This document shows, one piece after another, positions 1 to 5,735 of a stretch of 6,718 bases of DNA. The notes beneath the pieces were generated by a model. The model did no database searches. It had not been told where the DNA came from and saw nothing but the letters and a program-made list of their open reading frames with translations. How positions within the stretch are numbered: the stretch's first letter is position 1; the number at the start of each line of letters is the position of its first letter. The position numbers and the translations under genes were made by a program. This DNA is from Planctomicrobium sp. (GTDB lineage Bacteria; Planctomycetota; Planctomycetia; Planctomycetales; Planctomycetaceae): assembly GCA_029259835.1 (NCBI GenBank), contig JAJDEL010000916.1, positions 1 through 6,718 on the forward strand. Reading direction: 5' to 3'.

Positions 1-41
1 TCAGCCACCTGTAGCAATTTAACACAGCACCTCGAATAAAC
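1..41. other. Leader region upstream of mnmG
   Basis: This short stretch lies before the mnmG start codon. It has no recognisable Shine-Dalgarno sequence; the bases just before ATG read CTCGAATAAAC. One plus-strand frame is open from base 1 to a TAA at 37-39, so the last 12 codons of an upstream gene could lie here, but that is too short to tell. No promoter or hairpin is evident. Confidence 0.4.
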
Positions 42-1895
42 ATGAGTCTCAGTCAGTACGAATACGATGTCATAGTCATCGGTGCGGGACATGCCGGAAC
101 CGAAGCGGCGCTCGCCAGCGCGCGACTTGGAGCACGCACAGCACTCCTGACAATGAATTGCGATACCGTCGGTCAGATGAGTTGCAACCCGGCAATTGGA
201 GGAGTTGCGAAGGGCCAAATCGTACGTGAAATTGACGCCCTGGGCGGGGAAATGGGAAAGGTGATCGACGCGACCGGCATCCAGTTCCGCATGCTCAATC
301 AAGGGAAGGGGCCAGCAATGTGGTCCCCCCGCGCCCAGGCAGACAAAAAAGCATACCAATTCCTGATGAAACTGCGGGTCGAGGAACAAGACAATTTAAC
401 TTTGCGTCAGGAGATGGTCGAATCGCTCATCATTGAAGGAACTCCTGTCCCTGATTCCGCGCCACAACCTGAACCCGACGACTGCCCGAAAATTGTGGGA
501 GTCCGTGTTCGTGGCGGTGCGGAATACCGGGCGAAAGGGGTGATCATCACAACGGGCACATTCCTGCAAGCCATCATGCACACCGGGGAAGCGAAAACTT
601 CGGGCGGTCGCGCTGGCGAAGGCACGACCGGAACAATGTCCGACAGTTTCCGGGAACTCGGTTTTCAACTCGAGCGTTTCAAAACTGGAACTCCAGCGCG
701 ACTGAACGGTCGGACGATTGATTACACGCAATTGGAAATCCAGCCAGGAGATGAAAAACCGCAGCCGTTTTCGTTTATGACTGAGCAGATTACGCAGGAA
801 CAAATTCCATGCTGGCTTACGGCAACAAACGCACACGTTCACGATGTCATTCGCGACAATCTGCACCGGGCACCAATGTACAGCGGCCAGATCAACTCAA
901 CCGGTCCTCGGTACTGTCCGTCTATTGAAGATAAAATCGTTCGCTTTGCAGACAAGTCTTCGCATCAAATCTTCCTGGAACCTGAAGGTCGCCAGACCCT
1001 CGAAATTTACTGCAACGGTATTTCGACAAGTCTGCCTCGGGATGTTCAGGATGAAATGATCCACTCCATTGCAGGTCTGGAAAATGCGGAGATCATGCGC
1101 TACGGCTATGCCGTTGAATATGATTTCGCACCGCCGACACAGTTGTTTGTCACACTTGAAACGAAACGTGTTGCGGGTTTGTACTTCGCCGGACAAATCA
1201 ACGGAACGACCGGCTACGAAGAAGCCGCAGGTCAAGGACTAATCGCCGGCGTCAACGCCGCTCTGAAAGTCGCCGGGAAAGAACCTTTTATTCTGGACCG
1301 CTCACAAGCGTACCTGGGAGTCTTGATCGACGATCTTGTCACGAAAGGCGTGGACGAGCCTTACCGGATGTTCACTTCACGAGCAGAGTATCGGTTGCTG
1401 CTTCGACAAGACAATGCCGACCGAAGACTCACCCCTGTTGGCGAACGAATTGGCTTGGCACAAGCAGATCGAATTCAAGAATTCCTAAAACACGAATCAC
1501 AAATCCAGCACGCGCTGTCACAACTTCAAACACTTCGGCATCAAGGAAACACTCTTGAAGAATGGTTGCGCCGTCCAGAAATTGAGTGGCAACACCTCTG
1601 CGAATTCTCATCTGAACTCGCAACTTTGAAGATGACTCCCCGCGCACAAGAACAAGTTCAGATCGAAGTCAAATACCGCGGCTATATTAAGCGGCAGCAA
1701 CAGGATATCGAGCGACAGGAAAAGTCGCAGGCAATGAAAATCCCCAAGACTTTCGACTACTGTGCAATTCCTCAACTTCGAAACGAAGCGAAAGAAAAAT
1801 TCGCAAAAGTGAAACCTGCCGACATTTCACAAGCAGGCCGAATCAGCGGAATCACGCCAGCAGACTTAGCAATCTTGACCTTACATCTGCGTTAG
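42..1895 (+). CDS. mnmG: tRNA uridine-5-carboxymethylaminomethyl(34) synthesis enzyme MnmG (GidA)
   Basis: MnmG is the FAD-binding subunit of the cytosolic MnmE-MnmG complex. The complex installs carboxymethylaminomethyl or aminomethyl groups on wobble uridine 34 of certain tRNAs, using methylene-tetrahydrofolate, NADH and FAD. The 617-residue product matches the family in length (E. coli about 629) and is collinear throughout. Visible landmarks are the Rossmann FAD motif GAGHAG at residues 14-19, MSCNPAIGG with conserved Cys48, and RYCPSIEDK with conserved Cys292. Further on are [24 protein letters not shown] from about residue 383, and [12 protein letters not shown] followed by [17 protein letters not shown]. 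The C-terminal MnmE/tRNA-binding part includes [11 protein letters not shown] and ends in [13 protein letters not shown] Pro/Asp-rich stretch near residues 133-148 ([15 protein letters not shown]) looks like a small lineage insert relative to E. coli. The ATG at 42 is chosen because the N-terminus aligns with the family. No strong ribosome binding site is seen. The partner gene mnmE is not in the window. Confidence 0.97.
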   Translation: MSLSQYEYDVIVIGAGHAGTEAALASARLGARTALLTMNCDTVGQMSCNPAIGGVAKGQIVREIDALGGEMGKVIDATGIQFRMLNQGKGPAMWSPRAQADKKAYQFLMKLRVEEQDNLTLRQEMVESLIIEGTPVPDSAPQPEPDDCPKIVGVRVRGGAEYRAKGVIITTGTFLQAIMHTGEAKTSGGRAGEGTTGTMSDSFRELGFQLERFKTGTPARLNGRTIDYTQLEIQPGDEKPQPFSFMTEQITQEQIPCWLTATNAHVHDVIRDNLHRAPMYSGQINSTGPRYCPSIEDKIVRFADKSSHQIFLEPEGRQTLEIYCNGISTSLPRDVQDEMIHSIAGLENAEIMRYGYAVEYDFAPPTQLFVTLETKRVAGLYFAGQINGTTGYEEAAGQGLIAGVNAALKVAGKEPFILDRSQAYLGVLIDDLVTKGVDEPYRMFTSRAEYRLLLRQDNADRRLTPVGERIGLAQADRIQEFLKHESQIQHALSQLQTLRHQGNTLEEWLRRPEIEWQHLCEFSSELATLKMTPRAQEQVQIEVKYRGYIKRQQQDIERQEKSQAMKIPKTFDYCAIPQLRNEAKEKFAKVKPADISQAGRISGITPADLAILTLHLR

Positions 1896-1917
1896 TTTTT
1901 GCAGCAAAGAAAAGAAC

Positions 1918-2283
1918 ATGACTGAAACATCTGCAAAGAAGAAATATCAAATCGTCGACTTCGCTTCCGTGCCAGGAGTTCCGTGTCCTTGCGGAACTGC
2001 CAAGCGAGCATTCGCGGATGTCGAGGATTATCCCGCCACGATTCATGTCACTGATATCGCTGACGATGCCCGTGTCCACTACCACAAGCACCATACCGAG
2101 ACGTACTACATTCTTGAGTGCGGACCAGACGCACAAATGCAACTCGACGACGAACGTGTTTCAATCCACCCAGGCGTGTGTATCCTCATCCCTCCTTACG
2201 TTCGCCACCGAGCCATCGGTCAAATGAAAATCATCAATATCGTCTTCCCAAAATTCGATCCAGAAGATGAGCATTTTGATTAA
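1918..2283 (+). CDS. Small single-domain cupin protein
   Basis: The product is a 121-residue cytosolic protein with one cupin beta-barrel. Cupin motif 1 is seen as HYHKHHTE, where His54, His56 and Glu61 fit the HxHx4E metal-ligand pattern. Motif 2 follows as PGVCILIPPYVRH, with His97 supplying the usual fourth ligand, so a bound divalent metal is likely. Ahead of the barrel, residues 22-26 read PCPCG; this CxC is not part of the general cupin consensus. The protein ends in FPKFDPEDEHFD, an acidic tail. The substrate cannot be told from sequence: single-domain cupins include dioxygenases, isomerases and sugar or hormone binders. The gene starts 22 bases after the mnmG stop on the same strand, so co-transcription is likely. 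The only possible ribosome binding site is a weak purine run (AAAGAAAAG) just before the ATG. Confidence 0.9.
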   Translation: MTETSAKKKYQIVDFASVPGVPCPCGTAKRAFADVEDYPATIHVTDIADDARVHYHKHHTETYYILECGPDAQMQLDDERVSIHPGVCILIPPYVRHRAIGQMKIINIVFPKFDPEDEHFD

Positions 2284-2331
2284 TTTGCTTTGGATTGACT
2301 CCGATTTCGCCTATCTCCAACAACTCACTTC

Positions 2332-2339
2332 AAGAGGGA
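2332..2339 (+). promoter_or_regulatory. Ribosome binding site that fixes the DinB-family start
   Basis: The purine run AAGAGGGA sits 6 bases before the ATG at 2346. It supports that ATG over the in-frame TTG at 2295, which would add 17 low-complexity, polar residues (MTPISPISNNSLQEGTR) outside the family fold. Confidence 0.65.
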
Positions 2340-2345
2340 ACACGC

Positions 2346-2852
2346 ATGACCATCTCCGAATCTATTCTTCCTGAGTTTGAAACCGAAATGGCTGGTACAC
2401 GTAAAGTCCTGAAATGTATTCCCAACGACAAACTCGAATGGAAGGCACATCCAAAATCAAACACAATTGGCTGGAACGCTTGCCACCTTGCAGAGATTGC
2501 GGGCTGGGTTGAAGGAACCTTGACACAGGATTCTTGGGAGATCAAACCGGTCGATGGTGAGCCGTACCAATCCCCGCAACTCAACAGTCGTCAGGAAATC
2601 CTGGACCTCTTCGATGCAAACGTCGCAGCCGCAAAAAAATGCATTAACGCTACGCCTGATGAAGAATATTCAAAGTCATGGTCGCTCCTCTCCGCTGGAC
2701 AAGCATTGATCACGATGCCGAAACTCGGAGTGATTCGCACTTGGGTTCTGAATCACACAATCCACCACCGTGCACATCTTTGCGTCTACCTGAGACTTAA
2801 TGACATCCCAGTTCCAGGTCTGTACGGCCCTTCCGCAGACGACCAAGGATGA
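2346..2852 (+). CDS. DinB/YfiT-family putative metal-dependent protein
   Basis: The product is a 168-residue protein of the DinB/YfiT four-helix-bundle superfamily, which includes bacillithiol- and mycothiol-dependent transferases and many uncharacterised members. The family binds a divalent metal through three histidines. Here the matching residues are His47 (in NACHLAEI) and the His137/His141 pair in NHTIHHRAHL, an HxxxH spacing. The C-terminal signature, LRLNDIPVPGLYGPSAD, is common in this family and is thought to close the active site. The N-terminal helix (about residues 4-26) and the TIGWNACHLAEI helix fit the fold. The length is normal. The ATG at 2346 has a good ribosome binding site. 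The gene follows the cupin gene by 62 bases on the same strand and meets the exchanger gene tail to tail with 27 bases between stops. No catalytic substrate can be assigned; thiol-transferase activity is only a family-level possibility. Confidence 0.88.
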   Translation: MTISESILPEFETEMAGTRKVLKCIPNDKLEWKAHPKSNTIGWNACHLAEIAGWVEGTLTQDSWEIKPVDGEPYQSPQLNSRQEILDLFDANVAAAKKCINATPDEEYSKSWSLLSAGQALITMPKLGVIRTWVLNHTIHHRAHLCVYLRLNDIPVPGLYGPSADDQG

Positions 2853-2879
2853 CCCTGAAGATGTGATCTACCTCTCTGC

Positions 2880-4274
2880 CTAAAACAAAATCCCCAACGA
2901 ACCTAACACCGCGTAAGCAAGAAACACGGCGTAGAGACCGCACAGTACCAAGGCTTTCTTTAGCGTCAGTTGACGGTTGTGCCACATGATCGCCAGCGTT
3001 GTAATGGTGAGAACGACGAGCAAAATTCGCAGCCCGACAAGACCGGCGATTGGTTCTCCATCTTGCAATAATGTGACAGGTTGCCAACCGGTCAGATAGC
3101 TATTGACGAGAAGCGGAATCGACAGGCAAATACAGATGTCAAATATATTTGATCCGAATGCATTTGAAACGGCGCCAGAATCGTCACCCCGGCGGGCTGC
3201 CGCGATTGCGATAAATGTGTCTGGGACAGATGAAGCAGCTGCAGCCAGGATTACTGCAACGAAGAACGCTGGAACTGCAAGTTGGTTAGCAGTTTCAATT
3301 GTGACATCCACTAAAAAATAACATGCAGCGGCGGCGACCAGAGTTGATGTCAACAAAATCAAGATCGTATTGAGGCGATTCAGGCTCACTGAGAAGTATC
3401 CGAAAAAGATCCCTGCTTCGTCAGAAATCTCTTCCTCTTCCAATTCTTCTCGGCTGATATGCTCGCGAACTTCTTCCAGAGCCTGCATGACGATTGCTCG
3501 CGAAACGTGCATTCCGCTGGCGTTCATCGCGTCTAACACTTTACCGACTTCAACGTCGGTCCCCTGCTCTTCCAGGTAGTCTTTAATCGCCGACTTCTTT
3601 TTTCGAAAGATAAGTACGTCGTGGTAGAGTTGATAGATGTAGCAGCCGTACAACCCGAGAAAAACAAGCGCCATCCACCAGTACATGGAATTCTGGAACA
3701 AGAAGAGAATCAGCAGCATTTCGCAGCCAATAAACCACATTCCATCGCGGGAAATGACTTCGTCTTCAACATCGATTGTCGGGCGGCTGGGTCGTGAGAA
3801 CGCGATCACAAGTGCGCAAAATGCTGGAATCAAAATCATGTTATAGACAGCACTGCCAGCACACGTCGCAATGGTTGAGCCGTACCCTTCGGCGCCAGCA
3901 TGTTCGAGAGCCGCGGCGTTCCCTCCTTTCACCGACTGTATCGCCACAACGACAAAAAAGATACCACTGAAAAGTTCTGGCATGGAGCTGGCAATGGCAT
4001 CCAGCGTCGCACCACGCACAGACCCCGGCAGGTGCAGTTTCTTTCCGACCCACTGGGCGGCATCTGCAAACGGATCACACGCCTGCCAGATGACGATAGA
4101 AATCACGCAGACTTCCAGGAACAAAAAAACGATCATCGCCGCTTCTGTCTGTGCGGAGATCTTCCAGGAAACTCCAAAAGCAACGACGATTGCCAGCGAA
4201 ATCAATAACCCCGTCCGGCTGGGGCCATTTTCGTGATGTTCAGTTGCAGAACTTGGGGGCAATTCGGTGGACAT
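2880..4274 (-). CDS. Na+/Ca2+ exchanger-family antiporter (CaCA superfamily, NCKX-like)
   Basis: This is an inner-membrane cation antiporter, probably exchanging Na+ (possibly with K+) for Ca2+. The 464-residue product has two hydrophobic halves, each with an alpha-repeat. The alpha-1 repeat is VRGATLDAIASSMPELFSG (about residues 86-104, key acid Glu100) with its partner GSTIATCAGSAVYNMIL (132-148). The alpha-2 repeat is AAAASSVPDTFIAIAAA (about 344-360, key acid Asp352) with AVSNAFGSNIFDICICL (368-384). Glu in alpha-1 with Asp in alpha-2 is the pattern of K+-dependent exchangers; archaeal NCX_Mj has Glu in both. Between the halves is a soluble loop at about residues 224-289, rich in Glu/Asp (EELEEEEISDEAG). 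A stretch of about 20 residues (VKGGNAAALEHAGAEGYG region) lengthens the first half. Start: ATG at 4274 gives a short polar N-terminus before the first membrane helix at about 22-36. In-frame ATGs at 4313 and 4322 remain possible. A TTG at 4379 is rejected because it would place coding sequence over a terminator hairpin. The ribosome binding site is weak. Confidence 0.92.
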   Translation of the reverse strand: MSTELPPSSATEHHENGPSRTGLLISLAIVVAFGVSWKISAQTEAAMIVFLFLEVCVISIVIWQACDPFADAAQWVGKKLHLPGSVRGATLDAIASSMPELFSGIFFVVVAIQSVKGGNAAALEHAGAEGYGSTIATCAGSAVYNMILIPAFCALVIAFSRPSRPTIDVEDEVISRDGMWFIGCEMLLILFLFQNSMYWWMALVFLGLYGCYIYQLYHDVLIFRKKKSAIKDYLEEQGTDVEVGKVLDAMNASGMHVSRAIVMQALEEVREHISREELEEEEISDEAGIFFGYFSVSLNRLNTILILLTSTLVAAAACYFLVDVTIETANQLAVPAFFVAVILAAAASSVPDTFIAIAAARRGDDSGAVSNAFGSNIFDICICLSIPLLVNSYLTGWQPVTLLQDGEPIAGLVGLRILLVVLTITTLAIMWHNRQLTLKKALVLCGLYAVFLAYAVLGSLGILF

Positions 4275-4343
4275 CGAGTAAGAGATCCAGGAGGGCAAAC
4301 CGTGAACAACCATACTGCACATATGAGGGCAGTCGAGGCTTTG

Positions 4344-4376
4344 AATTAAACAACGCCCGCTCTCACGGAACGGGCG
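4344..4376 (-). terminator. Intrinsic terminator of the TerB-like gene pair
   Basis: Reading the minus strand, a perfect 6-base-pair GC stem (CGCCCG at 4376-4371 and CGGGCG at 4359-4354) closes an 11-base loop. It is followed at once by the T-rich run TTGTTTAATT. This is the classical rho-independent arrangement. It lies about 110 bases after the stop of the downstream TerB-like gene and before the exchanger start, so it should end the TerB transcript. The plus-strand reading lacks a T tract. An unusual point is the rather long loop. Confidence 0.7.
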
Positions 4377-4485
4377 CAAGCCGATCTTAGATCAAATTGA
4401 AGACAACAAAAAGTCGCAGAGAGTGAAAATTAAAGCAGTCAAGAGACCTCGGTTCGAGATTCTTCGCGAGTTCATCTCCAGAACG

Positions 4486-4935
4486 CTAGCCTTTGTTCTT
4501 GTACACCATGACTTTGATAATCGTTTTTGCCCGGTCTTCATCAATTTCGAGTTGCCGCATCATCTGGTCGATGAACTCCTTTTCATCATCTTCAACAACG
4601 CCGTCTGCCAAGACAACATCGCAAGCATTAACAAACACGGTTTCGCGAAGCTCTGGAGGAACTGCAGGAACGGATTTTTGAATGAGCTTTTCAGGACCAC
4701 CTTTTTTCAGCACTCCCATCAGGCGATCCATCATACTTCCAAAATTCTGCTCTGAGAGACGTGAGTACAAAGTCATGCGTCCAAGAATTTTCATTGCACC
4801 ACGCACTTCTTCGTCCGAGCAGTGACCATCGCATGCTGAAGCCGCGATGAGAATTCCAGCAAACCCTTCTTGTGGACCGAAAGATTTTTCTGAAAAGGAA
4901 TCGGAATCTCCAAGGACATCGTCAAATACAGACAT
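4486..4935 (-). CDS. TerB-like domain protein, copy 1 (downstream member of the pair)
   Basis: The product is a 149-residue soluble protein with a TerB-type all-helical domain. TerB domains occur in tellurite/stress-resistance gene sets and as stand-alone proteins, and are thought to bind metal through acidic residues; their biochemical role is unsettled. Two similar acidic motifs are seen: ACDGHCSDEEV (Asp36 to Glu43) and CDVVLADGVVEDDEKEF (Asp106, Asp111, Glu115 to Glu120). This is the internal two-fold pattern expected of TerB. It has no signal peptide or membrane helix. The start ATG has AGGA at 4943-4946 on the same strand, 7 bases upstream. It lies 83 bases downstream of its paralogue (5019-5462), about half identical by hand alignment from residue 23 onward, and both end in KNKG. 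The N-terminal 20 residues differ. Other ter genes (terA, terC, terD, terE, terZ) are absent, so a tellurite-resistance label would be over-specific. Confidence 0.85.
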   Translation of the reverse strand: MSVFDDVLGDSDSFSEKSFGPQEGFAGILIAASACDGHCSDEEVRGAMKILGRMTLYSRLSEQNFGSMMDRLMGVLKKGGPEKLIQKSVPAVPPELRETVFVNACDVVLADGVVEDDEKEFIDQMMRQLEIDEDRAKTIIKVMVYKNKG

Positions 4936-4942
4936 AATTCAA

Positions 4943-4946
4943 TCCT
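4943..4946 (-). promoter_or_regulatory. Ribosome binding site of TerB-like copy 1
   Basis: AGGA on the minus strand sits 7 bases before the ATG at 4935. This supports that start and separate translation initiation of the second gene of the pair. Confidence 0.55.
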
Positions 4947-5018
4947 GTATAAAAAAAGTGATAATCAGATAAAAAGCAGGAGTCGTTCATAGAGTTGGTC
5001 GAAAGACGGCCGCTACGG

Positions 5019-5462
5019 TCAGCCCTTGTTTTTGACAACCATAATCTCAGCAATGACTTTTGCCGCCTTGCTTTCGATTTTCAGTTTGTTGCGAAGCTTA
5101 TCAATAAATTCCTTTTCGTCGTCTTCAATCACACCATCTGCCAGAACGATATCGCAGGCATTGGCGAAAGCTGTTTTCTCCAACCCTTTTGGGAGTTGTT
5201 CAACGCAGCCGTCGATCAAGAATTCGACCCCTTTTTTCTTGATGATCCCGTGGAGTTTGTCCAGCATTTGACCAAACTGCTTATCGTTCATCCGCTCGTA
5301 CATTTTCATTCGAGCGAGCGCAACGACCAGACTGTGAACTTCGTCATCAGCAATATGACCATCGCAAGCCGTCGCCCCCATCAGGACGCCTGCAAATGCT
5401 TCTTGAGAAGTGAGCCGACCGCTCCCTTCCATGCCTCCAAAAAGTGCATCGAAAAGTCCCAT
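5019..5462 (-). CDS. TerB-like domain protein, copy 2 (upstream member of the pair)
   Basis: The product is a 147-residue soluble TerB-like protein, paralogous to the gene at 4486-4935. It carries the same two acidic motifs: ACDGHIADDEV (from Asp34) and CDIVLADGVIEDDEKEF (Asp104, Asp109, Glu113 to Glu118). The second motif and the KNKG terminus are nearly invariant between the copies, while the central helices differ (for example EFLIDGCVEQLPKGLEK against EKLIQKSVPAVPPELRE). The N-terminus MGLFDALFGG is an amphipathic, hydrophobic start of the kind seen in many stand-alone TerB proteins. The ATG at 5462 is chosen because GGGGAG lies upstream at 5478-5473. An in-frame start at 5537 would add 25 residues with no family match. 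It is probably the first gene of a two-gene unit, transcribed away from the propeller gene. Its exact role is unknown; metal or stress sensing is a family-level guess. Confidence 0.85.
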   Translation of the reverse strand: MGLFDALFGGMEGSGRLTSQEAFAGVLMGATACDGHIADDEVHSLVVALARMKMYERMNDKQFGQMLDKLHGIIKKKGVEFLIDGCVEQLPKGLEKTAFANACDIVLADGVIEDDEKEFIDKLRNKLKIESKAAKVIAEIMVVKNKG

Positions 5463-5472
5463 GTGAAGTGAT

Positions 5473-5478
5473 CTCCCC
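5473..5478 (-). promoter_or_regulatory. Ribosome binding site of TerB-like copy 2
   Basis: GGGGAG on the minus strand lies 10 bases before the ATG at 5462. It is the strongest Shine-Dalgarno-like sequence in the window, and it decides this start over the longer frame beginning at 5537. Confidence 0.6.
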
Positions 5479-5579
5479 GGTGAGGCCAGATTCTCCGGTG
5501 CCGAAGAAAAGAACTCGAAAAGAATTCCCCTACGCACACCGTAAAAAAGTTGAAACGAGAATTGAATACTGATACTAGT

Positions 5580-5608
5580 AAGGTATCTTGGTTGATTGAT
5601 GCGTTCAA
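5580..5608 (-). promoter_or_regulatory. Candidate promoter of the TerB-like gene pair
   Basis: On the minus strand TTGAAC (5608-5603) is followed after 17 bases by TACCTT (5585-5580). The -35 box is close to the sigma-70 consensus and the spacing is ideal, but the -10 box matches at only three of six positions. It would give a leader of roughly 110 bases before the TerB-like start at 5462. An imperfect dyad, GATAC-7-GTATC at 5571-5587, overlaps the -10 region and could be an operator. Chance is a fair alternative. Confidence 0.3.
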
Positions 5609-5668
5609 CTCTCCAGGAAAAGAACTGCGAAGACTTTGGTGAAGGATTTCATTTTTTTCGAAACTTTG

Positions 5669-5687
5669 TTGAACAGCCTGTGTTCAA
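5669..5687. repeat. Perfect 7-bp inverted repeat, candidate operator
   Basis: TTGAACA (5669-5675) and TGTTCAA (5681-5687) form a perfect dyad with a 5-base centre (GCCTG), 48 bases before the propeller start codon. The size and symmetry fit a dimeric regulator site; it could equally form an RNA hairpin in the leader. The spacing does not match the Gram-positive LexA box, so no regulator is named. Confidence 0.45.
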
Positions 5688-5690
5688 TGA

Positions 5691-5730
5691 GCGGGGACAC
5701 TCTCCGCGCACACTTTTTAAACTGGGACAC
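5691..5730. repeat. GC hairpin with repeated GGGACAC motif, REP-like
   Basis: GCGGGGA (5691-5697) pairs with TCTCCGC (5701-5707) over a 3-base loop; six of the seven pairs are standard and one is G-T. The heptamer GGGACAC occurs at 5694-5700 and again at 5724-5730, exactly 30 bases apart. A T5 run follows the stem after 6 bases, too far for a standard terminator. The layout recalls degenerate REP-like elements built around GGGACAGTCCC that are scattered in some bacterial genomes. A copy count in the genome would be needed to confirm this. Confidence 0.35.
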
Positions 5731-5735
5731 AATTC

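Larger units (their letters stand above)
5463..5735. other. Divergent intergenic control region
   Basis: This 273-base stretch separates the minus-strand TerB-like pair from the plus-strand propeller gene. It holds the candidate TerB promoter, the 7-bp inverted repeat and the GGGACAC hairpin described separately. It is AT-rich in its middle part (5540-5670) with several TTGAA/TTCAA words. Open frames crossing it have no recognisable protein content and no ribosome binding sites. Confidence 0.6.

Noticed and set aside
396..866. Minus-strand open frame of 156 codons opposite mnmG
   Set aside because: It lies wholly within the well-supported mnmG gene, has an Arg/Phe/Ser-rich composition typical of an antisense shadow, and shows no known domain.
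2295..2345. Longer TTG start for the DinB-family gene
   Set aside because: The ATG at 2346 has a good ribosome binding site, and the added 17 residues do not belong to the fold.
3871..4236. Plus-strand open frames opposite the exchanger gene
   Set aside because: They overlap the alpha-1 repeat region of the exchanger on the other strand and have no ribosome binding site or recognisable domain.
4486..5462. Calling the TerB-like pair a tellurite-resistance operon
   Set aside because: No terA, terC, terD, terE or terZ homologue is visible in the window, and stand-alone TerB-like proteins are widespread without a tellurite link.
4995..5471. Plus-strand open frame of 158 codons opposite TerB-like copy 2
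   Set aside because: It is the antisense of a gene with clear family motifs. A similar antisense frame over copy 1 (4423-4755) mirrors it, which is explained by the paralogy of the sense genes.
5669..5687. LexA/SOS box at the TTGAACA/TGTTCAA dyad
   Set aside because: The half-sites contain GAAC and GTTC, but the spacing is 7 bases rather than the 4 of the Gram-positive LexA box.
5691..5718. Intrinsic terminator on the plus strand
   Set aside because: The T tract begins 6 bases after the stem, there is no plus-strand gene immediately upstream, and the hairpin sits just before a start codon.
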